Below are positions 57,382 through 64,000 of a stretch of DNA of 64,000 nt, piece by piece. Source of the stretch: Jejuia sp049889775 (GTDB lineage: Bacteria; Bacteroidota; Bacteroidia; Flavobacteriales; Flavobacteriaceae); assembly GCA_049889775.1 (NCBI GenBank), contig JBMHCT010000035.1, positions 62,001 through 126,000 on the forward strand, written 5' to 3'. The translations under genes and the position numbers were made by a program. Within the stretch, counting starts at the first letter, position 1. The number at the start of each line of letters is the position of its first letter. Below the pieces are notes generated by a model that saw nothing but the letters and a program-made list of their open reading frames with translations, searched no databases and had not been told where the DNA came from.

Positions 57382-58815
57382 TTAGACCGATTTTTCTAGA
57401 ACTTTCTTTTCAAAGCTACTTTTAGGAGCTTCACACAACGAACATTCGTACATACTCGGTAAATTTTCAAATGGTGTATTGGGTGCTATATTTTGGGTAA
57501 TATCACCATATATTTCATTGTATACCGTTAAACATTCTGTGCACTGATATACTTCCTCTTCAATAGTTTCCTGTTTTACGGCCTTAGCTTCGTCTTCTCT
57601 TTCGCTTCCTAATTGCTCGAAATATAACTGACTTAATTCCATTAGCAACCCTGGTAATTCAACTTTATCCACATCTTGTACATGCACAATATATTCTCGT
57701 GTGTTAGGATCAAAATTTTTAGCATAAAGTAAATTATATGTGTCTCTAATTTTAAAGTTACCAACTGGCTCTGGCTGTTTGTTTTTTTGAATAACAATGG
57801 ATGTAAAGTTGTAAGTGTCACTATCAAAACTTGTAATTCCAAATGTTAGCCCATAAGTACTTATATCATTTTGATCAAAATTAGTAACCAAATACTTCTT
57901 TAGATTAAGTGCTTCTTTATCATTTACTGGTAAATGCCAGTTCATTTCTAACATAGAGTGGCGTACATTAATTCCAAATTTACCCAAAAATTTCTCCCAT
58001 TGTAGCTTAGAATTTTGAGGAATTCCCTTAACAATGAAAGATTTCCAAGGCGTGATAGAAATTTTACCAATTTTATTTTCTGAACACAAATCGCACATGG
58101 CCTTCAAAAATGTTAAATCGTAGCGATTATTGCGCCAGTAAAGTCCTAACCAGTATCTATCTGTACCTATTCTGTTCATCCCTTCGTAGTACGGAAAGGG
58201 ATAAAACGGCACCTCCAATGGCTTGCTCACTGTTCTATTATTTGTATCAACGGCATCACTTACCAAATCGAACACCATATCAATAGTTTCTGGCTCTTCT
58301 ATAAGAATATTTTCTATAGCCAATTCTATTTTATCCATGTCCCAACTATAAATTAAAGCTGGATACATTTCAGTTTTAGACCAACCGGGAAGCCTTAAAT
58401 ACAAATACCAATAGTCTTCATATTCCGAAGCAATAAAGTTCACATTTCCTGTGAAAAGAGGCACCAAACGTTGTTTAGGGTCGGTTACATTAATTCTCAA
58501 TTTTGCATTATGCTTAAACTGCTCAATTACATATAGATACCTATCGCTAGTTAACCATGACGTACTTGGTAAAATTTCGGCAGAAACATAGGAAGACGCT
58601 ATATTTTCAACACCATCTCGTTTTGGTTTTACGAATGTAATTTTATCAAAAGCACTAAACTTACTTTCGTCAATTTCTTCAGGAAATATTATGTCTTGTC
58701 TAGAGCCAAAAGATATAGCATCCAACCCTAGGGCTTCAGCAGCTTCACATATATATTTTAATTCACCAGGCGATAGTACACCACCGTTTATCATTAATCT
58801 GTATGGTTCTTCCAT
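57382..58815 (-). CDS. Siroheme-less nitrite/sulfite reductase-like protein with C-terminal rubredoxin
   Basis: 477 residues. The N-terminal ~400 follow the nitrite/sulfite reductase layout of two ferredoxin-like half domains (e.g. RLMINGGVLSPGELKYICEAAEALG), but the C-x5-C / C-x3-C ligands of siroheme and 4Fe-4S are absent. Only C23 and MCDLC occur there. The last ~60 residues are a rubredoxin: YQCTEC and YECSLC about 35 residues apart. The start overlaps the nitrate reductase stop by one base (TAATG). It likely acts as an electron carrier or scaffold for nitrate reductase, not as a nitrite reductase. Confidence 0.8.
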   Translation of the reverse strand: MEEPYRLMINGGVLSPGELKYICEAAEALGLDAISFGSRQDIIFPEEIDESKFSAFDKITFVKPKRDGVENIASSYVSAEILPSTSWLTSDRYLYVIEQFKHNAKLRINVTDPKQRLVPLFTGNVNFIASEYEDYWYLYLRLPGWSKTEMYPALIYSWDMDKIELAIENILIEEPETIDMVFDLVSDAVDTNNRTVSKPLEVPFYPFPYYEGMNRIGTDRYWLGLYWRNNRYDLTFLKAMCDLCSENKIGKISITPWKSFIVKGIPQNSKLQWEKFLGKFGINVRHSMLEMNWHLPVNDKEALNLKKYLVTNFDQNDISTYGLTFGITSFDSDTYNFTSIVIQKNKQPEPVGNFKIRDTYNLLYAKNFDPNTREYIVHVQDVDKVELPGLLMELSQLYFEQLGSEREDEAKAVKQETIEEEVYQCTECLTVYNEIYGDITQNIAPNTPFENLPSMYECSLCEAPKSSFEKKVLEKSV

Positions 58816-61800
58816 TATGCTAAAACTTTTGAATTTTGAAGTATTTCTCTAACTTCTGATTTACAACTCCCGCAACCTAATCCGGCACCTGTGGAATTAC
58901 ATAATTCCGTAAAATCTGAACATCCTTTTGCGATGGCATCTTCAATATTACCAGCACCAACCTGACTACAGGAACACACCAACTTACCTAAAACAGGTTC
59001 AGTATTAGATGAACCTCTAAGCAAGGTATCGCGTTTATCTGCCATTTCAATCTTACTTTCTATCATGGTTTTAAACTCAGCAAATTCACTCTTATCACCC
59101 ATTAAAACAGCGCCCACAAGCAGATCGTCTTTTACAATACACTTTTTGTAATAGCGTTTTTTAATATCTGTAAATACAATTTCCTCGTAACTATCGTCTT
59201 GTTCTGGCACACTGATATTTCCAATACTACATAAACTTAAATCGTTAAATTTCAGAATATTCATAAGTACAGATCCGTTGTATGCGCCACTAATATCACC
59301 AGCTATAAAATTTGCCAAAATATTTGCTTGCTCCTCCGCTGCCGAAGTTATTCCGAATAATTGATTGTTAAATTCGGCAATCTCACCAATTGCAAATACA
59401 TCACAATGAGACGATTGTAAATGTTGATTTACGATAACACCTCTTCTACAATCGATACCATTTTCACGAGCAATTTCAACATTAGGAATTGTTCCTATGG
59501 CATATACAATCGCATTAGCTGTTATAAACTTTCCACTTTTCAATGTAATATTCAATTCACCCGTATCTTCATCGTCAAAAACAGTACTTACTTCATTATC
59601 AAAATACACTTGAATTCCCCGCTCTTGAACATCAAGTGCCAATAACTTACTAGAGACCTTATCCAATTGCCGCTCCATTAATCGCGAACCGCGTTGTACA
59701 ATTGTAATTTTGGCATTTTTATGTTTCATTGCTGCCGCTAGTTCCAAACCTAATAAACCACCACCAACTATAACTACATGCTGTTCTTCTGGAGGTAATC
59801 CTGTAGCTTCCAAATATGCCTTAAATCTATCCGCATCTATTTTATTACGCATGGTAAAACGTCCTGGTAAATCTATTTGAACACCCTTTGGTACAAAAGC
59901 GCGACTGCCAGTAGCTAGTATTAATTTATCAAACGTATGCGCTAATCCGTTACTGTCTTTTACAACTTTGTTTTCCTTGTCTATTTTTGAGATTGTAGTT
60001 TCAGGATGTACATGAATATTAAGTTTATCTAATTCTAATTTTTTAATTTTTAAAAGTTGTTCCCAGGTTAATTCCTCAGTAACATACTCGGGTAATAAAA
60101 CACGGTTGTAAAATAAATTTGGTTCTTTTGAAAACACATGGATTTCATCCACCTCATTAAACTCTCTATAGTTCTGAACAAACCTAAATGCAGCAGCTCC
60201 TGCCCCAGCAACAATTATTTTCTCTTTTGGCTTTTTATATTTTGAAACCGCAACTCTTGTAAACTTGAAATCTGGTTCTTTAGATGTAGGATCTACATGC
60301 GTATTGGTTAAATTATTGGCACGATTCAAGTCGCTTTGTAATTGTTTTCCCCAATGCATCGGTAAAAATACGACACCTTTTCTAATCGTGTCAGTCACTT
60401 TTGCACGTACTCTAACTACACCATTTTCACCTTTAATTTCCGTGATGTCGCCATTTTTAATCTTGTACAAATAAGCGTCAACAGGGTTAATTTCTAAAAC
60501 TGGTTTTGGGTAGTGCGTTTTCAATCGGGACACTTTTCCTGTTTTAGTCATGGTATGCCATTGGTCTCGCACACGACCAGTTGTTAGTATTAATGGAAAA
60601 TCATCATTTGGCAACACCGATGTATTATGAATATTTTGCGGCACATTAAATATCGCTTTTTTGGAAGGTGTGTAAAATATTTTATCCTGAAACAATCGAG
60701 GTGTTCCTTTATGCTCCTGATCTGAAACGGGCCATTGAAACGTTCCCTCGGTCTTTAATCTATCATAGTTTAAATAAGACACATCAATATTGGTGCCTTT
60801 AGTCATTAATGCGTATTCATCATAAATCTCACTAGAGCTATTGAAACTAAAGCCTCTAAAGCCCATGCGTTGCGCAAAATCACAAAATATTTCGACATCA
60901 GGTCGCGCCTCTCCTGGTGGATCGATTTCTTTTGGTAAGTATGAAATACGTCTTTCAGAATTGGTCATCGCACCTTCTTTCTCCAACCATCCTGCTGCTG
61001 GCAGTACTAAATCAGCAAACCCCACCGTATCCGATTTATAAGAGATATCCTGAACCACCACAAATTTGGCATTTTTCATTGCCTTTTCTATGCGGTTAGA
61101 ATTAGGCAAACTAACCAAAGGATTGGTACAAGCTATCCATACTGCTTTCATTTTACCACTTTCCAAAGCATCAAACATTTCAGTTGCTGTAAGCCCTGGT
61201 TTTGGATTAATTTTATCAACGCCCCAAAACTGCGCTACCTCTCTTCTATGTTCTTCATTCATTAAATCTTTATGAACGGCTAAAAGGTTTGCCATTCCAC
61301 CAACTTCGCGCCCACCCATCGCATTGGGTTGACCAGTTAATGAAAATGGTCCCGAACCTGGTTTACCAACTTGCCCAGTGATAAGCGATAAATTTAGAAG
61401 CGATACATTCTTATCCGTACCTACTACACTTTGGTTAAGCCCCATGGCCCACATGCTAATAAAGCCTTTTGAAAGCCCTATAAATTTTGCAGCCTTTTTA
61501 ATATCATCTTCTGGAACACCACATAATTTTGAGGCCTGCTTCAAAGGGGTAGCCATTATTACTTCTTTATAATTTTTAAATCCTTCAGTATAATTAGCAA
61601 TAAAATGTTCATCAATCAAACCGCTTTTGTATAAACATCTTCCAATGGCATTATACAGAATGGTATCTGTTCCCGGTAATAATTGCAAATGCAAGTCAGC
61701 ATAATTTGCCGTATCCGTTTTTCTTGGATCAATACATATGATTTTCACATCAGGGTTTTCTTCCTTATGCTTTTCAATACGTCTGAATAAAATTGGGTGA

Positions 61801-62336
61801 CACCAAGCTGGATTTGCACCTGTAATTAAAAAACAATCCGCCAGTTCAATATCTGCATAAGAAATTGGCACGCTGTCTTCTCCAAAGGTTTTTTTGTAAC
61901 CCACCACCGCAGAACTCATACATAATCGTGAATTGGTATCAATATTATTGGTTCCTAAAAAACCTTTAGTAAGCTTATTGGCTATGTAATATTCCTCCGT
62001 TAAACTTTGCCCAGATACATAAAAACCAACACTATCTGGACCATATTTTTTGATAATTGATTTAAACACACTCGCGGCTCTATCTAAAGCATCATCCCAA
62101 CTTACACGCTCTCTTGGATGCGAGCGACTCCATCGCATTTCTGGGTATAAAATTCTATCAGAGGTATCATTTGCCACATAATGCAAATTCATACCTTTAG
62201 AACATAGCATTCCTTTATTTACAGGATGGTCTTTATCTCCTTCAACGAATACCTGATTATTGCTGTCTTTTTTAACTACAATACCGCACCCAACACCACA
62301 ATAGGAACACGTAGTTTTAACTTCGCTTTGTATCAT
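58815..62336 (-). CDS. nasA: Assimilatory nitrate reductase fused to FAD and BFD modules
   Basis: 1173 residues. N-terminal molybdopterin bis-MGD enzyme (~1-690) with 4Fe-4S ligands C10, C13, C17 and C45, GFYVSGQSLTEEYY, and the C-terminal cofactor domain LTTGRVRDQWHTMTKTG. A pyridine-nucleotide FAD reductase follows (~700-1000: IIVAGAGAAAFRFVQNY, VVIVGGGLLGLELAAAMK). The last ~60 residues are a BFD-like 2Fe-2S domain (CSCSQ ... GCGSCKSEV). It reduces nitrate to nitrite from NAD(P)H in the cytoplasm. An FNR-geometry dyad lies upstream; the reductase half resembles the NirB N-terminus. Confidence 0.93.
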   Translation of the reverse strand: MIQSEVKTTCSYCGVGCGIVVKKDSNNQVFVEGDKDHPVNKGMLCSKGMNLHYVANDTSDRILYPEMRWSRSHPRERVSWDDALDRAASVFKSIIKKYGPDSVGFYVSGQSLTEEYYIANKLTKGFLGTNNIDTNSRLCMSSAVVGYKKTFGEDSVPISYADIELADCFLITGANPAWCHPILFRRIEKHKEENPDVKIICIDPRKTDTANYADLHLQLLPGTDTILYNAIGRCLYKSGLIDEHFIANYTEGFKNYKEVIMATPLKQASKLCGVPEDDIKKAAKFIGLSKGFISMWAMGLNQSVVGTDKNVSLLNLSLITGQVGKPGSGPFSLTGQPNAMGGREVGGMANLLAVHKDLMNEEHRREVAQFWGVDKINPKPGLTATEMFDALESGKMKAVWIACTNPLVSLPNSNRIEKAMKNAKFVVVQDISYKSDTVGFADLVLPAAGWLEKEGAMTNSERRISYLPKEIDPPGEARPDVEIFCDFAQRMGFRGFSFNSSSEIYDEYALMTKGTNIDVSYLNYDRLKTEGTFQWPVSDQEHKGTPRLFQDKIFYTPSKKAIFNVPQNIHNTSVLPNDDFPLILTTGRVRDQWHTMTKTGKVSRLKTHYPKPVLEINPVDAYLYKIKNGDITEIKGENGVVRVRAKVTDTIRKGVVFLPMHWGKQLQSDLNRANNLTNTHVDPTSKEPDFKFTRVAVSKYKKPKEKIIVAGAGAAAFRFVQNYREFNEVDEIHVFSKEPNLFYNRVLLPEYVTEELTWEQLLKIKKLELDKLNIHVHPETTISKIDKENKVVKDSNGLAHTFDKLILATGSRAFVPKGVQIDLPGRFTMRNKIDADRFKAYLEATGLPPEEQHVVIVGGGLLGLELAAAMKHKNAKITIVQRGSRLMERQLDKVSSKLLALDVQERGIQVYFDNEVSTVFDDEDTGELNITLKSGKFITANAIVYAIGTIPNVEIARENGIDCRRGVIVNQHLQSSHCDVFAIGEIAEFNNQLFGITSAAEEQANILANFIAGDISGAYNGSVLMNILKFNDLSLCSIGNISVPEQDDSYEEIVFTDIKKRYYKKCIVKDDLLVGAVLMGDKSEFAEFKTMIESKIEMADKRDTLLRGSSNTEPVLGKLVCSCSQVGAGNIEDAIAKGCSDFTELCNSTGAGLGCGSCKSEVREILQNSKVLA

Positions 62337-62754
62337 TTAGAGTCTACTTTAAGTAAAATTTGAGTATTTGTTTGCCTTTTCTGTGAAAACAGACTTCTCA
62401 ATATATCAAAACTACGTATTTATACTTAATTTTTATGTAAAAAATTAAGTAATTTAAAATTTATGTGAAGTTGTTAATATGGGATTCTTGATTTTATCTA
62501 TTCATCAAAATAAGAGAAAAATATAAATAAAGATTTCAAAGATTACTAAATCTTAATAAAAATCAATAAACAAAAGAGCGAAAATAAAAACAAGTTAATA
62601 CCGAATTGTTTAATCAATATTCAAAAAGTAAATCAAACTAGTTAATTCTTCATTATCCAATGAAAAAGGTAATTGAATTTAACATATTAGTAGCATGTTA
62701 CCAATTAACTGAAAATTCATTTCAAAAAAGGCATTACGCTGTATAAACAAAAAC
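62337..62754. other. Intergenic region upstream of the nitrate reductase
   Basis: 418 AT-rich bases between nasA and the NarL-type gene. It carries the FNR-like dyad (62413-62428) and an 11-bp inverted repeat, ACTTAATTTTT (62424-62434) with AAAAATTAAGT (62440-62450), that overlaps its right half. Nothing was recognised in 62460-62754, though downstream readthrough from the NarL-type gene may end there. Confidence 0.55.
62407..62428 (-). promoter_or_regulatory. FNR-like dyad and -7 element, nitrate reductase promoter
   Basis: On the minus strand TAAGTA-TAAA-TACGTA (one mismatch to a perfect dyad) is immediately followed by an exact -7 match, TAGTTTTG (62414-62407), which shares the dyad's last TA. 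It lies 76 bases upstream of the start codon. Confidence 0.55.
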
Positions 62755-63420
62755 TTAAATCAACCCAAAATCCTTAGCCTTATCGGTCAACTCTTTTAAA
62801 TTAGAAACCTGAAGTTTTTTCATTAAGTTAAAGCGATGTACTTCTGCGGTACGCTTGCTTATTTTAAGCTCATCTGCGATATCCTTATTATTTTTCAATT
62901 CCAAAACTAAACTTAAAATTTGCTTTTCGCGCTTAGTTAAATTGAATGGATCTTGTTTAATTTCAACTTTTGGAGAAACAGCAGAATTGGTATTGCCATT
63001 CACAAAATTATTCATGATGATTGCCGAAACATCACCTGTAAAATATTTACCACCCGAAGCAACTTTATTCAAGGCTTTTATAAATTCTTCTTTACTGGCA
63101 CCTTTTAATAAATAACCATCAGCACCTGCCTGTATGGCCTGCACAACGTACTCTTCGGAGTCATGCATGGACAGCACCAATGTTTTAACATCTTGAGCCG
63201 ACTTATTTATTTCACTAACCACCTCAATACCATTCATTTCTGGCATTCTAATATCTACTATTAGCACATGGGGTTTGTTGGTTTTAATTACCTCCAAAGC
63301 CTCTTTACCATTAGAAGCTTCGTCTATAACTTCAACATCTGTTTCGTCCTCAAGTAATGCTCTAATCCCGTCTCTCACCAAAACGTGATCGTCGGCTAGA
63401 ACAACATTAATTTTATTCAT
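62755..63420 (-). CDS. NarL/LuxR-family response regulator
   Basis: 221 residues. Receiver domain with D56 (VLIVDIRMPEMNG) and lysine in DGYLLKGASKEEF. LuxR-type HTH at about 155-215: LTKREKQILSLVLELKNNKDIADELKISKRTAEVHRFNLMKKLQV. NarL-type proteins often answer nitrate, nitrite or envelope signals with an unlinked kinase, which is not in the window. Divergent FNR-like dyad upstream and nitrate reductase gene downstream suggest nitrogen-oxide control. Confidence 0.9.
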   Translation of the reverse strand: MNKINVVLADDHVLVRDGIRALLEDETDVEVIDEASNGKEALEVIKTNKPHVLIVDIRMPEMNGIEVVSEINKSAQDVKTLVLSMHDSEEYVVQAIQAGADGYLLKGASKEEFIKALNKVASGGKYFTGDVSAIIMNNFVNGNTNSAVSPKVEIKQDPFNLTKREKQILSLVLELKNNKDIADELKISKRTAEVHRFNLMKKLQVSNLKELTDKAKDFGLI

Positions 63421-63438
63421 AAATAATAGTAATAATTA

Positions 63439-63468
63439 CAAATGTAAAAAATTAAGTAAGACTACGTA
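63439..63468 (-). promoter_or_regulatory. NarL-type gene promoter with FNR-like dyad
   Basis: An exact -7 match TACATTTG on the minus strand (63446-63439) lies 18 bases before the start codon. The dyad TAAGTA-agac-TACGTA (63453-63468, one mismatch) is 6 bases upstream of it. The dyad does not overlap the -7 as at the other three promoters. Confidence 0.5.
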
Positions 63469-63513
63469 ATTTGATCGACAATCAATGCAATAATTAGTAT
63501 CATAAAAACTTAG

Positions 63514-63534
63514 ATTCTGAATCAAGTTCAGAAT
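63514..63534. repeat. Dispersed palindrome, copy 4
   Basis: ATTCTGAA-tcaag-TTCAGAAT followed by GACAAA, the same repeat as at 7178-7198, in the gap downstream of ridA. Confidence 0.75.
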
Positions 63535-63549
63535 GACAAATAGTGAATA

Positions 63550-63933
63550 CTAGCAGTTTTTAAGAGCCGTCACTTCAATTTCAATTTTCATCTTATCATC
63601 TGCTAAACCCGCAGAAATCATAGTGGCGGCAGGTTTAATATTTCCTAAGTACTTTTTAAGTACTGGCCAACATAACTCAAAATCTTTAGCGTTTGGCAAA
63701 ATATAAGTCACCCTAACTATATCAGAAAGACTTGATTCAGCTGCCTCTAAGGTTTTTTTGATATTTAAAAAACACTGTTCTGTTTGCTCTACAATATCAT
63801 CACTAATCGTCATATTTTCATAATTGTAACCTGTTGTACCAGATACAAAAACCCAATTGCCTTGAACGACAGCTCTAGAATATCCAATTTCGGTTTCAAA
63901 AGTAGAGCCTGAACTTATAAGTTTTCTTTTCAT
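63550..63933 (-). CDS. RidA-family enamine/imine deaminase
   Basis: 127 residues, the size of RidA/YjgF proteins, which hydrolyse reactive enamines and form trimers. GYSRAVVQGNWVFVSGTTGYNYENM resembles the first strands with the conserved Arg-Val-Gly surface, and VEVTALKNC ends the fold. The usual catalytic arginine region RVTYILPNAKDFELCW is present, though loops differ from the canonical R105 form. The start at 63933 is an ATG; the gene stands alone at the window end. Substrate unknown. Confidence 0.85.
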   Translation of the reverse strand: MKRKLISSGSTFETEIGYSRAVVQGNWVFVSGTTGYNYENMTISDDIVEQTEQCFLNIKKTLEAAESSLSDIVRVTYILPNAKDFELCWPVLKKYLGNIKPAATMISAGLADDKMKIEIEVTALKNC

Positions 63934-64000
63934 AATTCATTAATATACGCTTCAGTATAAATTTCAAAAGTTAAAAAAAGTACACTATTGATGTAATGGT

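Noticed and set aside
57382..58815. Calling this gene a functional nitrite reductase
   Set aside because: The siroheme/4Fe-4S cysteines are absent; only the fold resemblance and rubredoxin tail are seen.
1..64000. CRISPR arrays, tRNA or rRNA genes, prophage, or an intact insertion sequence
   Set aside because: No regularly spaced repeats, cloverleaf, rRNA-like stretch or transposase/integrase reading frame was found.

Overview
The window is AT-rich chromosomal DNA of a marine-type Flavobacteriaceae/Bacteroidota bacterium. Type IX secretion sorting domains occur at the C-termini of two surface proteins. Promoters match the Bacteroidota -7 consensus TAnnTTTG, and there is little Shine-Dalgarno signal. 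Families typical of the group are present (DUF6090, PIG-L plus sodium symporter, TerB-like). No rRNA, tRNA, CRISPR array, prophage or complete insertion sequence was seen.

Layout. 1-11.5 kb: the 3' part of a type IX-secreted surface protein, then housekeeping and scavenging genes (uvrB, sucC, lysA, an exported amidohydrolase, small hypotheticals). 11.5-12.6 kb: a hypothetical gene flanked by stem-loops that looks like a mobile cassette. 12.6-21.6 kb: glyA, fumarylacetoacetase, an exported PIG-L deacetylase with a 34-residue membrane microprotein and an SSS symporter, an oxidoreductase, and a membrane/HTH gene pair. 21.8-26.3 kb: a five-gene minus-strand operon that begins with a globin. It encodes what looks like an outward electron conduit: an FAD/2Fe-2S reductase, a di-heme b membrane protein, a pentaheme cytochrome c and a monoheme lipoprotein. 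An FNR-like regulator gene lies upstream of it. 26.5-33.7 kb: molybdenum cofactor genes (moeA, modE-like, mobA, moaD, moeB-rhodanese, moaE, a moaC-moaB fusion, moaA). 34.2-52.6 kb: a large minus-strand exopolysaccharide locus (rhamnose genes, glycosyltransferases, acyltransferases, ugd) with a redox/beta-propeller module inside it. One gene is a chimera of a REC/sugar-transferase N-terminus and an O-antigen-ligase C-terminus. 53.1-57.3 kb: an H-NOX nitric-oxide sensing phosphorelay (REC, H-NOX, PAS kinase, Hpt, LytTR regulator). 57.4-63.4 kb: assimilatory nitrate reductase fused to an FAD/BFD module, a rubredoxin-tailed protein with a nitrite-reductase-like fold but no siroheme cysteines, and a NarL-type regulator. 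RidA ends the window.

How it fits together. The Moco genes supply the cofactor for the nitrate reductase. The globin/conduit operon, the FNR-like gene itself, the nitrate reductase and the NarL-type regulator all carry an FNR-geometry dyad TAAGTA-N4-TACTTA (the last two with one mismatch) just upstream. At three of them the dyad shares its last TA with a -7-like element. I infer one nitrogen-oxide/oxygen regulon. The H-NOX relay sits between nitrate assimilation and the exopolysaccharide locus. Direct repeats spaced two helical turns apart lie upstream of both the relay and ugd, which suggests nitric-oxide control of polysaccharide production. All regulatory links are inferred from sequence alone.

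Repeats. Two copies of a structured, covarying element lie between convergent genes (12369-12533 and 21674-21760). A dispersed palindrome family with a GATyCyGAA...TTCrGrATG core occurs at 7.1, 12.45 and 63.5 kb.
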